NCBI RefSeq assembly: GCF_022524485.1
Contig: NZ_JAKXMK010000024.1
Span: forward strand, 62,001-126,000
Source of the DNA: Pseudonocardia alaniniphila
GTDB lineage: Bacteria > Actinomycetota > Actinomycetes > Mycobacteriales > Pseudonocardiaceae
DNA length: 64,000 nt
Reading direction: 5' to 3'
A model generated the notes under the pieces. The model made no database searches and was not told the origin of the DNA. It saw only the letters and a list, made by a program, of their open reading frames with translations. The position numbers and the translations under genes were made by a program. This document shows positions 53,285 to 64,000 of the stretch, piece by piece. The stretch's first letter is position 1, and each line of letters opens with the position of its first letter.

Positions 53285-54496
53285 ATGTTGACGACGACCG
53301 GGGCCCCGCCCGCCGCCGCCGAGGTCCTTCGTGCCCGTACCGCCGTCGTCGTCGCGTTCGCCGCGAACGGGCTCGCGTTCGCGTCGTTCATCTCCCGCAC
53401 GCCCGCGATCCGGGACGTGCTGGGGCTGACACCGGGGCAGCTGGGCCTGCTCCTGCTGTGCCTGTCCGCCGGCGCCGTCGCGGGGTTGCCGCTGTCGGGG
53501 CCGATCGTCCATCGGCTCGGTCCGGGTCGCGCGGTGCTCTCGGGAGCCCTGTCGGAATGTCTCGGATTGGCCCTGCTGGTCGTCGGGCTGTTCACCGGGG
53601 CGGTCGCTCCGGCGGCGATCGGGCTCGTGCTCGCCGGGTTGGGCACGGGGGTCTGGGACGTCGCGATGAACGTCGAGGGTGCCGACGTCGAGCGCAGGCT
53701 CGGTCGTTCGCTCATGCCCCGGCTGCACGCAGCGTTCAGCCTCGGCACCGTCGCCGGTGCAGGCCTGGGAGCCGCATCGGCCGCGCTGGGTGTGCCCGTC
53801 GCGGTGCAGATCATGGTCGTCGCCGCGCTGCTGCCGGCGGTGGTCATCGTCGCCACCCGGCGGTTCCTGCCCGTCCACGTGGCCACCGCGGAGGAGAAGG
53901 CCGCGGGTGCGGGGGTCCTCGCCGCGTGGCGCGAGCCGCGCACGCTCCTGGTCGGACTGCTGGTGCTCGGGTTCGCCTTCACGGAAGGCTCTGCCAACGA
54001 CTGGATCGCCATCGCGTTCGTCGACGGCTACGGCTCCGGCGAAGCGGTCGGGGCCGTCGCCTTCGGGTTCTTCGTCAGCGCGATGACGATCGGGCGGCTG
54101 GTCGGCGGATCCGCGCTCGAACGGTTCGGCCGCGTCGCCGTGCTTCGCGCGACCGCCGCGATCGCACTCGCCGGCCTTCTCCTCGTGGCGCTCGGCGGCT
54201 CCACGCCCGTCGCCCTCTGCGGAGCACTGCTCTGGGGGATCGGCGCCTCGCTCGGCTTCCCCGTCGGGATGAGCGCGGCCGCGGACGACCCGGCCCGCGC
54301 GGCCGCGCGCGTCTCCGTGGTGAGCTCGATCGGCTACACGGCGTTCCTGGCGGGGCCTCCGTTGATCGGCCTGCTGGCCGAGCACGCCGGCATCCTGCGC
54401 GCCCTGTTCGTGGTGCTGGGCGCTCTGGTTCTGGGATTGCTGGCCTCGGGTGCCAGTCGCCCGCTCCCCCTAACAGGGTCGAGCAGCGCCCGCTGA
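53285..54496 (+). CDS. MFS transporter (12 spans, YbjJ-like)
   Basis: 403 aa, ATG 53285 after AAGGAG. Hydrophobic throughout, with two six-span halves; FISRTPAIRDVLGLTPGQLG and the WDVAMNVEGADVERRLGR loop resemble YbjJ-type major facilitator proteins. The C half contains FAFTEGSANDWIAIAF. Cargo unknown; pairing with a LacI regulator suggests sugar-like or small organic substrates (inference). Confidence 0.85.
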   Translation: MLTTTGAPPAAAEVLRARTAVVVAFAANGLAFASFISRTPAIRDVLGLTPGQLGLLLLCLSAGAVAGLPLSGPIVHRLGPGRAVLSGALSECLGLALLVVGLFTGAVAPAAIGLVLAGLGTGVWDVAMNVEGADVERRLGRSLMPRLHAAFSLGTVAGAGLGAASAALGVPVAVQIMVVAALLPAVVIVATRRFLPVHVATAEEKAAGAGVLAAWREPRTLLVGLLVLGFAFTEGSANDWIAIAFVDGYGSGEAVGAVAFGFFVSAMTIGRLVGGSALERFGRVAVLRATAAIALAGLLLVALGGSTPVALCGALLWGIGASLGFPVGMSAAADDPARAAARVSVVSSIGYTAFLAGPPLIGLLAEHAGILRALFVVLGALVLGLLASGASRPLPLTGSSSAR

Positions 54497-54501
54497 CCGA
54501 G

Positions 54502-54535
54502 AACCTGGCCGAATCGCCAGGTTACGGTCATTTTT
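54502..54535 (+). terminator. Terminator after the MFS gene
   Basis: AACCTGG pairs with CCAGGTT around an 8-base loop, followed eight bases later by TTTTT. It separates the MFS gene from the betaine operon. Confidence 0.55.
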
Positions 54536-54628
54536 CACAGCCTTCCGGGCCTTGACGTTGCCGGTTTGGCAGCGAACTCTGTTGCGCGTCGTGCACCACG
54601 TTTCGCACAGCGCTTCGGGAGACTCCCC

Positions 54629-57448
<2,820 letters not shown>

Positions 57449-57452
<4 letters not shown>

Positions 57453-58579
57453 CCAGCTACGACGTGATCGTGGTCGGGCTCGGCGGGATGGGCTCGGCCG
57501 CGGTCCGGCACCTCGCCGCCCGGGGCAAGCGCGTGCTCGGGCTGGAGCGGTTCACCCCCGCTCACGACCGGGGCTCGAGCCACGGGGGCTCGCGGATCAT
57601 CCGGCAGTCCTACTTCGAGGACCCCGCGTACGTCCCGCTGCTGCTGCGGGCCTACGAGCTGTGGGCCGAGGCGGAGAAAGAGGCCGGCGCCGACCTGCTC
57701 ACCCTCACCGGCGGCCTCTACCTGGGGCCGCCCGACAGCACGACGTTCGCCGGGAGCCTGCGGGCGGCGCGGGAGTGGGACCTGCCGCACGAGGTGCTGG
57801 AGCCCGACGCCGTGCGGGCCCGCTTCCCGACGTTCGCCCCGGCCGCCGACGAGCTGGCCGTGTTCGAGGAGCGTGCGGGCTTCGTCCGTCCCGAGGCGGC
57901 CGTGGCCGCACACCTGGAGCTCGCCGCCCGCGACGGCGCCGACCTGCGGTTCGGCCAGCAGGTGCTCTCCTGGGACGCGACGGGCGACGGCGTGTGCGTC
58001 CGCACCGCCGAGGGCGAGCACCGCGCGGAACGGCTCGTGATCTCACCGGGGGCGTGGGCGCCCTCGGTGCTTGCCGACCTCGGCCTGCCGCTGCGCGTCG
58101 AACGTCAGGTGCAGTACTGGTTCGCCCCGCCCGGCGGCGTCGAGCCGTTCGCCGGCAACCCCGTCTACGTGGCAGAACAAGCCGAGGGAGCGCAGATCTA
58201 CGGCTTCCCCGCGATGGACGGCCCGGACGGCGGTGTGAAGGTCGCGTTCTTCCGCCGCGGCCGCGACACCGACCCGGACGCACTCGACCGCGTGGTCACC
58301 GACGCCGAGGTACAGGAGATGCGCGCCCGCGTCGGCCACACCCTGCCCGGCCTCGTCGGACCGGTGCTGCGGACCGTGCCGTGCATGTACACCACCACGC
58401 CCGACGAGCACTTCGTGATCGCCACCCACCCCGAGCACGCCAACGTCACCGTGGCCTGCGGGTTCTCGGGGCACGGGTTCAAGTTCGTGCCGGTCGTCGG
58501 GGAGATCCTCGCCGACCTCGCCACCACCGGGGCCACGGCCCACCCGATCGCCCTCTTCGATCCGCGGAGGTTCCCATGA
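57449..58579 (+). CDS. Monomeric sarcosine oxidase (or N-methyl amino acid oxidase)
   Basis: 376 aa, ATG 57449. MSOX/MTOX family: [20 protein letters not shown] (FAD), [20 protein letters not shown], and [17 protein letters not shown] with the Cys (about 312) that covalently binds FAD in monomeric sarcosine oxidase. Next to dimethylglycine oxidase, oxidation of sarcosine to glycine is the best guess; N-methyl tryptophan oxidase would look similar. Ends with an ATGA overlap into the GbcA-like gene. Confidence 0.87.
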
Positions 58580-59715
58580 CCGTCTCCACGACTCACGGTC
58601 CGCCGCCCACCACACAGCCGTCGCTCATCCCCACGCTTCCCGGCTCGGCCTACACCGACCCGTCGGTCTTCGCCGCCGAGCAGGAGCGGATCTTCGAACG
58701 CCGCTGGACGTGCGTGGCGTACGCGGCCGACCTCGCCACGCCCGGCGCGTTCCGCACCGTGACGGTGGGCCGGGAGAGCGTCGTGCTCGTCCGGGGCCGC
58801 GACGGTGCGGTGCGCGCGTTCCTCAACGTCTGCCGCCACCGCGGTGCCCGGCTCTGTACGGAGGAGGCCGGGGAGCTGCGCCGCAACCTGCAGTGCATGT
58901 ATCACGCGTGGACCTACGACCTCGCCGGCAAGCTCGTCGCGGCGCCGAACCTGACGTCCATGCCCGACGTCGACCGCGACGAGTACGGGCTGCTGGCCGT
59001 GCACATGCGGGAGTGGCTGGGCTACGTGTGGATCTGTCTCGACCCCGATCCGCCCTCCTTCGAGACCGACGTGCTGGGCGAGGTCGTCACCCGGCTCGGC
59101 GACCTCACGGCGATCGACAGCTACGGCGTCGAGCACCTGGCGCTGGGCAGGCGGATCACCTATGACGTCGCGGCCAACTGGAAGCTGATCGTCGAGAACT
59201 TCATGGAGTGCTACCACTGCGCGACGATCCATCCGGAGCTCACGACAGTCCTTCCGGAGTTCGCCGACGGGTACGCGGCGCAGTACTACGTGGGCCACGG
59301 CGCCGAGTTCGGCTCGGAGATCACCGGGTTCACGGTCGACGGGAGCGCGGGAGCCGAGCGGCTCCCCGGCGTCACTCCCGACCAGGATCGCCGCTACTAC
59401 GCGATCACGATCAAGCCGCAGGTCTTCGTCAACCTGGTGCCCGACCATGTGATCGTCCACCGCATGACTCCACTGGCCGCCAACCGCACGGTGGTGGAGT
59501 GCGACTGGCTGTTCGCCCCCGACGTGGTGGCGAGCGGGTGTGACCTCGGCCCGTCGGTGGAGCTGTTCCACCGCGTCAACGTCCAGGACTTCGACGCCTG
59601 CGAGCGCACGCAGCCGGGGATGAGCAGCCGTGCCTACCGGGAGGGCGGCGTGCTCGTGCCCAGCGAGCACCACATCGGACAGTTCCATGCCTGGGTGGCC
59701 GATCAGCTGGCGTGA
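58576..59715 (+). CDS. Rieske oxygenase, glycine betaine demethylase (GbcA-like)
   Basis: 379 aa, ATG 58576. N-terminal Rieske domain with Cys86/His88 and Cys107/His110 ([25 protein letters not shown]) and a catalytic mononuclear iron domain with [16 protein letters not shown] (His214, His219). Length and motifs fit GbcA, which removes one methyl from glycine betaine. It completes a betaine to dimethylglycine to sarcosine to glycine series with the two preceding oxidases. No dedicated FAD reductase gene is present here. Confidence 0.86.
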   Translation: MTVSTTHGPPPTTQPSLIPTLPGSAYTDPSVFAAEQERIFERRWTCVAYAADLATPGAFRTVTVGRESVVLVRGRDGAVRAFLNVCRHRGARLCTEEAGELRRNLQCMYHAWTYDLAGKLVAAPNLTSMPDVDRDEYGLLAVHMREWLGYVWICLDPDPPSFETDVLGEVVTRLGDLTAIDSYGVEHLALGRRITYDVAANWKLIVENFMECYHCATIHPELTTVLPEFADGYAAQYYVGHGAEFGSEITGFTVDGSAGAERLPGVTPDQDRRYYAITIKPQVFVNLVPDHVIVHRMTPLAANRTVVECDWLFAPDVVASGCDLGPSVELFHRVNVQDFDACERTQPGMSSRAYREGGVLVPSEHHIGQFHAWVADQLA

Positions 59716-59757
59716 GCCCGGCTGATCGAGGTGCTCGCGGCGCAGAAGGGTAACCGC

Positions 59758-60543
59758 GTGCGACACGAGGAACGGCAACGTCACAGGTCGTCGTTCGGTG
59801 CGGCGGCCGTCGCATACGCCGAGCATCGCCCGGACTACGCGCAGGACGCGGTGCGGTGGGCGCTCGCGCCCGCGCCCGGTCCGCGCGTGCTCGACCTCGG
59901 CGCCGGCACCGGCAAGCTCACCGCCACGCTGGTGGCGCTGGGCGCCCAGGTCATCGCGGTCGAGCCCGACCCCGCGATGCTGACCGAGCTGCGCCACGCA
60001 TTGCCGGCTGTCCGCGCCCTGCCGGGGAGTGCGGAGGCGATACCGCTGCCGGACGCGTCCGTCGATGCCGTGCTGGCCGGGCATGCCCTGCACTGGTTCG
60101 ACATGGCCGTCGCTGGGCCTGAGATCGCCAGGGTCCTCAGACCCGGCGGCATCCTGGCGGGCCTGTGGAACGTCGTCGACAACCGGGTCGACTGGGTCTC
60201 CGCACTCGAGCGGGTCAGCGGGAGCGCGGCCATCGGCCCGCGTGACACGCTCAGCAGCTGGCGCGCCGAGACGGCGGCCGCGCATCTACCCGGCCCTGGC
60301 GTGATCGCCCGGTTCGGCTCGCCGGAGCAGGCCGAGTTCCCGCACGGGCAGCGCCGCACAGTCGACTCCCTCGTCGCGGCCCTCGCGACGAGGGCGGGCG
60401 TGCTGGTCATGCCGGAGCAGGAACGAGAGGCCACGCTCGGGCGGATCCGCGCTTTCCTCGCGAGCCGACCGGAGACCGCCGGCGGCGAGTTCACCCTCCC
60501 GATGCTGACCGGCGTGCTGCGCGTCCGGCCGCTGTCCCGCTAG
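59758..60543 (+). CDS. Class I SAM-dependent methyltransferase
   Basis: 261 aa, GTG 59758 after AGAAGGG. Motif I VLDLGAGTGKLTATLVALGA, motif II VIAVEPDPAMLTEL, post-motif GSAEAIPLPDASVDAVLAGH. The C-terminal part is the methyltransf_11-type region. Substrate unknown. It starts 42 bp after the betaine operon and overlaps the convergent esterase-like gene by four bases. Confidence 0.87.
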   Translation: MRHEERQRHRSSFGAAAVAYAEHRPDYAQDAVRWALAPAPGPRVLDLGAGTGKLTATLVALGAQVIAVEPDPAMLTELRHALPAVRALPGSAEAIPLPDASVDAVLAGHALHWFDMAVAGPEIARVLRPGGILAGLWNVVDNRVDWVSALERVSGSAAIGPRDTLSSWRAETAAAHLPGPGVIARFGSPEQAEFPHGQRRTVDSLVAALATRAGVLVMPEQEREATLGRIRAFLASRPETAGGEFTLPMLTGVLRVRPLSR

Positions 60544-61598
60544 CGCTTCGGGAGGGTCGCCGTCAGCGAGTACAGGCGGGTGATCTGGACGGGGTTCTCG
60601 TTGTCGTCGCTGACCAGCAGCAACCGCAGGCGTCCGCCGCCCTCGTGCCGCGTGACGGCGATCCCCTCGATGTTGTCCAGCAGCGGGTTGGGCTGCGGCT
60701 GCTTGGCGGTGGCGCCGAGGGTCGGGCACTTCCCGATGTCCGCCAGCAGTGTCTTGCCGATCAGGTGGGTGTCCGTCTGCGGGGTGAGGTTCTCGACCTT
60801 GCTGACGTCCGTGGCTCCGCGCGGGTCGGCGAGGTAGAGGCGGACCGTGTTGCCGACGCCCTCGGTGAAGCCTCGTTCGAGCACGAGCAGGCGGCCGTCG
60901 CCGGTCGCGGCGATGTCGGAGATGCCGAGGCCGGGATCGCCGCGGTAGGCGTACTGGGCGCCGAGCGTCAAGTCCGCCTTCGGGTTCGGGCGGGTCCAGG
61001 TCTGGAAGCGGTGGAGGTCGGGCTCGTCGCCGCTGAGCGGGCCCTCCATCGACGCGATCAGGGTGCGGTCGCCGGGCTGCATCGTCAGGCCCTCGAACGT
61101 CAGGTTCGTGGTGGCGCGGCCGGCGGGCGCCACGCGGAGGGCGTCCGGGACGGGAAGGCTGCCGGCGATGAGATGCCCGTCGCGGTCGTAGCGGCGAATG
61201 GACGGCTCGACCTCGGACGTGATGAGCCGGGTGCCGTCGGCATCCACGACGATGGCCTCGGAGTCGAGCGGCTTGCCGTTCTCGTCCGCGAGGGGCACCA
61301 CCTTGGTGGGCTTCTTCGTGCGCCCGTCGAGGTTGAACAGCGAAGACCGGTCGGCGAGCGCGAGGATGCTGCCGTCCGTGTCGACCGCGAGCGCGGAGAG
61401 GTTGCCGACGAAGGTGTTGTCGAACGTGGTCTTGTTCAGCGCGTCGGAGAACGAGTTGATGGTCACCGATGGCGAGCACGCGTGGCTGCCGCCCGCGGCT
61501 TCGACATCGGCCTGCGCCGGTGCGACCGGTCCGGCGACGGTGACGAGGGCGACCACGGCGGGCACAGCGGCGAGGACGAATGCTGATCGCAAGCGCAC
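60540..61598 (-). CDS. Secreted phytase-like esterase-domain protein
   Basis: 352 aa, ATG 61598. The signal peptide FVLAAVPAVVALVTVAGPVA is followed by AQADVEAAGG. The rest is a beta-propeller-like domain of the esterase-like phytase family: VGNLSALAVDTDGSILALAD, DSEAIVVDADGTRLITSEVE, RTLIASMEGPL and LLDNIEGIAVTRHEGG. Extracellular; whether it has phytase or esterase activity is not shown by sequence. Confidence 0.83.
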   Translation of the reverse strand: MRLRSAFVLAAVPAVVALVTVAGPVAPAQADVEAAGGSHACSPSVTINSFSDALNKTTFDNTFVGNLSALAVDTDGSILALADRSSLFNLDGRTKKPTKVVPLADENGKPLDSEAIVVDADGTRLITSEVEPSIRRYDRDGHLIAGSLPVPDALRVAPAGRATTNLTFEGLTMQPGDRTLIASMEGPLSGDEPDLHRFQTWTRPNPKADLTLGAQYAYRGDPGLGISDIAATGDGRLLVLERGFTEGVGNTVRLYLADPRGATDVSKVENLTPQTDTHLIGKTLLADIGKCPTLGATAKQPQPNPLLDNIEGIAVTRHEGGGRLRLLLVSDDNENPVQITRLYSLTATLPKR

Positions 61599-61668
61599 GA
61601 CGACACGCTAGGGGACGATCACCCCCCGTGACGTCCGGCTGTGATCCATGCCGCGTAGAGGCGAGTGC

Positions 61669-61726
61669 GTGAGATCGACTTCAGCGCTGGGCTCTCGCCC
61701 GGGAACAGCACTGATGTCCAGTTCAC
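61669..61726. repeat. 58-bp palindromic flanking element, left copy
   Basis: Begins GTGAGATCGA and ends CAGTTCAC; the two halves pair imperfectly to a long hairpin. It is the same length as the right copy (62672-62729), matches it at 45 of 58 positions and has the same orientation. It lies 55 bases upstream of the chosen GTG of the endonuclease-fold gene. Confidence 0.8.
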
Positions 61727-61781
61727 GGCCGTTTTTCTGATACGAGCCACGGGCCCGCGCGTTCTCCGCGATGCTCTCGCC

Positions 61782-62675
61782 GTGTCGAGCGTTCCGTCGC
61801 CCGGTTCCCACACACCGTGGTGGCCCACCGTCTTTCGCTGGTCGGTCGCCGTGCGGGCCGGGCTCGTGACGAAGGCCGAGCTACGCGGCCGCAGGTATGT
61901 CCGCGTTTTCCCCGACGTCTATGCGGCCGCCTCCACGCACCCGTCGGACCCATTGCTGCGCGCCCGCGCCGCTTTCCTGCTCACCGGGGGCCGTGGAGTG
62001 GTGTCCGGCTACTCGGCGGCCGAGATGCTCGGTGCCTCGTGCGGCCCGCAAGGTGCACCGGTGGAGCTGACGGTGCCCGGAAGTGGCGCGCGCTCGCACC
62101 CCGGTCTGCTGCTGCATCGTGACCAGCTGGCCCGTGACGAGGTGCAGCGGTGCGCGGGGGTGCTCGTCACGACGCCGCTGCGGACCGCGTACGACCTGGC
62201 CCGGTGGCAGGACCCCGTGGAGGCGGTGGTCGCCGTCGACACATTGGCGAACCGCGGCCGGTTCGCGCCCGAGGAGGTCCTGCGGCTCGCCGCCCGCTAT
62301 CCGCGGGCCCGTGGCCGCACCGGCCTGCCACGCGCCGTCGGGCTGTCGGACGCGCGAGCCGGCTCGCCCATGGAGTCGCGACTGCGTCTCGTGCTGGTGT
62401 TGCGCGGACTGCCCGCACCCGAGGTGCAGTACCCGGTGCTCGACGATCGCCGCCGCAGGGCGGTGTGGCTCGACATGGCGTACCCGGAGCACCGAATCGG
62501 CATCGAGTACGAGGGCGCGGACCATGGCAGCCGGGACGGAGTTCTGCGCGACGTGAGCCGGTACACGGCGCTGGTGGACCGGGGTTGGCGGATGTACCGC
62601 TTCAGCAAGTACGAGGTGTACGGCGAACCCGACGAGATCGCCGCGAAGATCCGGCGGGCGCTCGACCGGGCGTGA
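61782..62675 (+). CDS. AbiEi/DUF559-type protein with PD-(D/E)XK-like nuclease domain
   Basis: 297 aa from GTG 61782; an in-frame GTG at 61665 starts inside the left repeat and is less likely. N-terminal part (about 15-140) resembles the AbiEi/type IV antitoxin fold: RWSVAVRAGLVTKAELRGRR, VVSGYSAAEMLGASCG, LVTTPLRTAYDLAR. The C-terminal part has VWLDMAYPEHRIGIEYEGAD (Asp230, Glu242, Glu244), followed by YTALVDRGWRMYRFSKYEVY, the Vsr/DUF559 nuclease-like pattern. Its TGA lies inside the right palindrome. Stand-alone; no toxin gene nearby. May be mobile or defence-related (inference). Confidence 0.8.
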   Translation: MSSVPSPGSHTPWWPTVFRWSVAVRAGLVTKAELRGRRYVRVFPDVYAAASTHPSDPLLRARAAFLLTGGRGVVSGYSAAEMLGASCGPQGAPVELTVPGSGARSHPGLLLHRDQLARDEVQRCAGVLVTTPLRTAYDLARWQDPVEAVVAVDTLANRGRFAPEEVLRLAARYPRARGRTGLPRAVGLSDARAGSPMESRLRLVLVLRGLPAPEVQYPVLDDRRRRAVWLDMAYPEHRIGIEYEGADHGSRDGVLRDVSRYTALVDRGWRMYRFSKYEVYGEPDEIAAKIRRALDRA

Positions 62676-62729
62676 GATCGACATCAGTGCTGGTCTCGCG
62701 CCGAGAGACAGCGCTGGTGTTCATCTCAC
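62672..62729. repeat. 58-bp palindromic flanking element, right copy
   Basis: Arms GTGAGATCGACATCAGTGCT and AGCGCTGGTGTTCATCTCAC pair with a few mismatches. It contains the TGA of the upstream gene (62673-62675) and, on the other strand, the stop of iclR (62728-62726), so it ends both convergent genes and can act as a bidirectional terminator. Confidence 0.85.
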
Positions 62730-63505
62730 GGTTGGAACCAGCCCATCCTCCTGCTCATCTCCGATGCTGCTGCACGGAGGGGCGTGGCCAGTTCTTTCAG
62801 GCGGGTGGTGTCCATGCGGTAGGCGGGGCCGCTCACGGTCAGCGCCGCGATCACCTGGCCCGCGCGGTCGCACACCGGTGCGGCCGCGGCGTTGAGCCCG
62901 ATCTCGTACTCCTCGATGGCCACCGCGAGTCCGGTTTCGCGCACCTGCGCGAGCTCGGCGTCGAGCATGCTGAGGGAGGTGATCGTGTTCGGGGTGACCG
63001 CCTCCATCCCCGCCTCGGCGAGCAGTTCGGCTCTGCGCTCGGGGTCGAGGTGGGCCAGAAGCACCTTCCCGCTCGACGTGCAGTGCAGCGGCGTGAGCCG
63101 GCCGATCCAGTTGTGGGTGGCCACAGTGGACGGTCCCATCGCCTGGTCGATGTTGACGACCCAGTGTGACTGGAGCACCGCGATGTTGATCGTCTCGCCG
63201 AGGTCGGCGGCCAGTTGCTCGTACACCGGGCGCCCCTGGCGGGTGACCTCGAGGCGGTCGGATACGGCTCCTGCCAGCGGGATCAGTCCGAACCCGAGCC
63301 GGTACTTGCCGCGGTCGGTGGCCTGCTCCACGAGGCCATGGCCTTCGAGGGCGCCGAGTAGCCGGAACGCCGTGGACTTGTGGACCTCGATCTCCGCTGC
63401 CACCTCGCTGACGCCCGCCTCGCCCAGCCGAGCCAGTATTTCCAGGACGCTTATCGCGCGGTCCACGGACTGGATCCCGCCGTCTCGACCCCCTGTGTTG
63501 CTCAT
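62726..63505 (-). CDS. IclR family regulator
   Basis: 259 aa, ATG 63505. wHTH at about 12-70: IQSVDRAISVLEILARLGEA, VAAEIEVHKSTAFRLLGALE. C-terminal effector domain with THNWIGRLTPLHCTSSGKVL and EEYEIGLNAAAAPV, typical of IclR. Divergent from the aldehyde dehydrogenase gene, with 68 bases between; likely its regulator and possibly of the betaine genes. The stop codon lies in the right palindrome. Confidence 0.9.
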   Translation of the reverse strand: MSNTGGRDGGIQSVDRAISVLEILARLGEAGVSEVAAEIEVHKSTAFRLLGALEGHGLVEQATDRGKYRLGFGLIPLAGAVSDRLEVTRQGRPVYEQLAADLGETINIAVLQSHWVVNIDQAMGPSTVATHNWIGRLTPLHCTSSGKVLLAHLDPERRAELLAEAGMEAVTPNTITSLSMLDAELAQVRETGLAVAIEEYEIGLNAAAAPVCDRAGQVIAALTVSGPAYRMDTTRLKELATPLRAAASEMSRRMGWFQP

Positions 63506-63573
63506 AGCGAAACTATATGCACCAAAACGGGCACACCGCTTGACGTGAGGGCACTTCTGAGGACGATCTACGC

Positions 63574-64000
63574 GTGCTCAGCCATTTCGTTAACGGATCA
63601 TGGATCCCCGGCTCCGGTGGGACCGCCGAGGTGATCAACCCGTTCGACGCAAGCGTGCTCGAGAACCTCGTCCAGGCCGGGCCTGACGAGGTCGACCGGG
63701 CGGTGCTTGCGGCGCGGGCCGCGTTCGACACCGGGCCCTGGCGACGCACCCCGGCGACGGAGCGCGCGGCGTTGCTGCGCCGGGTCGCCGACCTGCTCGT
63801 GCGGGACAAGGAGAAGATCGCCCGCACCGAGACGCTCGACACCGGTAAGACGCTGGTGGAGAGCCGGATCGACGTCGACGACGTGACCGCGGTGTTCCGC
63901 TACTACGCCGATCTCGCCGACAAGGACGTGGGGCGGATCGTCGACTCCGGGCAGGCCCACGTCGTCAGCCGGGTGGTCCACGAGCCGATCGGTGTGTGCG
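63574..64000 (+). CDS. Aldehyde dehydrogenase, betaine-aldehyde-type (3' end outside the window)
   Basis: The first 142 residues only. GTG 63574 gives VLSHFVNGSWIPGSGGTAEV, followed by INPFDASVLE and EKIARTETLDTGKTLVESRI, the N-terminal NAD-binding region of ALDH enzymes. The FVNGSW...NPxD pattern fits betaine aldehyde dehydrogenase, and the betaine operon 4 kb upstream supports that, but other ALDH substrates are possible. The catalytic Cys lies beyond the edge. Divergent from iclR. Confidence 0.8.
   Translation, partial: MLSHFVNGSWIPGSGGTAEVINPFDASVLENLVQAGPDEVDRAVLAARAAFDTGPWRRTPATERAALLRRVADLLVRDKEKIARTETLDTGKTLVESRIDVDDVTAVFRYYADLADKDVGRIVDSGQAHVVSRVVHEPIGVC

Noticed and set aside
52129-54012. 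Extending LacI to 627 residues
   Set aside because: The extra N-terminal part is antisense to the MFS gene and lacks structure; LacI HTH proteins begin within a few residues of TLASVAARAGV.
61665-61781. Start of the endonuclease-fold gene at GTG 61665
   Set aside because: It lies in front of and would translate the left palindrome, giving residues unlike AbiEi proteins. GTG 61782 is the better choice, though not proven.

Overview
The window is GC-rich (roughly 70%), with frequent GTG starts, tightly packed genes, many 4-base stop/start overlaps (ATGA or GTGA) and many TetR, MarR, LacI, IclR, ArsR and CsoR regulators. Gene content (paa cluster, Ku, GlgX, DinB/DUF664, DUF6092) points to an actinobacterial chromosome, most likely Pseudonocardia or another member of the Pseudonocardiales. 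That placement is inferred from gene families and base composition, not from a marker gene. I see no rRNA, tRNA, CRISPR array, transposase or phage gene.

Layout. 1-10.3 kb holds housekeeping and small genes: a partial FAD oxidoreductase, a ClpC-like ATPase without its N domain, GlgX, a secreted phosphodiester glycosidase, a DinB-like protein, an FMN reductase with a MarR regulator that share a putative operator, and a TPR protein. 10.3-26.7 kb is a phenylacetate catabolic locus: paaK-paaZ on the minus strand, a divergent paaG-like gene and tetR (probable paaR), then paaABCDE. About 7.4 kb splits it, carrying two paralogous secreted YncE/phosphoesterase proteins around an ArsR/membrane/SRPBCC group. 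26.7-36 kb has Ku, a coiled-coil protein, a rifampin-phosphotransferase-like PEP-utilising enzyme, histidine ammonia-lyase, a frameshifted membrane gene, a DUF2127 protein, an SRPBCC/ArsR pair with twin operators, and a nucleotidyltransferase.

36-42 kb looks like a patchwork: a repeat-bearing intergenic stretch, a nitroreductase pair, remnants of two genes, an MFS exporter bracketed by 69-bp duplicates of an acyl-CoA dehydrogenase 3' end, the intact dehydrogenase with divergent TetR, and CsoR. 42-46 kb has threonine ammonia-lyase, a Gfo/Idh oxidoreductase, a glycosyltransferase and a UBP zinc-finger protein. 46.4-51.4 kb is a homogentisate operon (MBL-fold protein, flavin hydroxylase, HmgA, FahA) followed by TetR; a LacI/MFS divergent pair follows.

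54.6-59.7 kb is a glycine-betaine demethylation operon: Rieske ferredoxin, dimethylglycine oxidase/dehydrogenase, a 25-codon coupling mini-ORF, monomeric sarcosine oxidase and a GbcA-like oxygenase. Together they would strip three methyl groups from betaine to give glycine. The right end has a methyltransferase, a secreted phytase-like esterase, an IclR regulator and the start of a betaine-aldehyde-dehydrogenase-like gene. Between them sits an AbiEi/DUF559-type endonuclease-fold gene bracketed by two 58-bp imperfect palindromes in direct orientation. This repeat-gene-repeat unit, and the coupling repeat shared by the paa and betaine operons, are the best candidates for undescribed biology.
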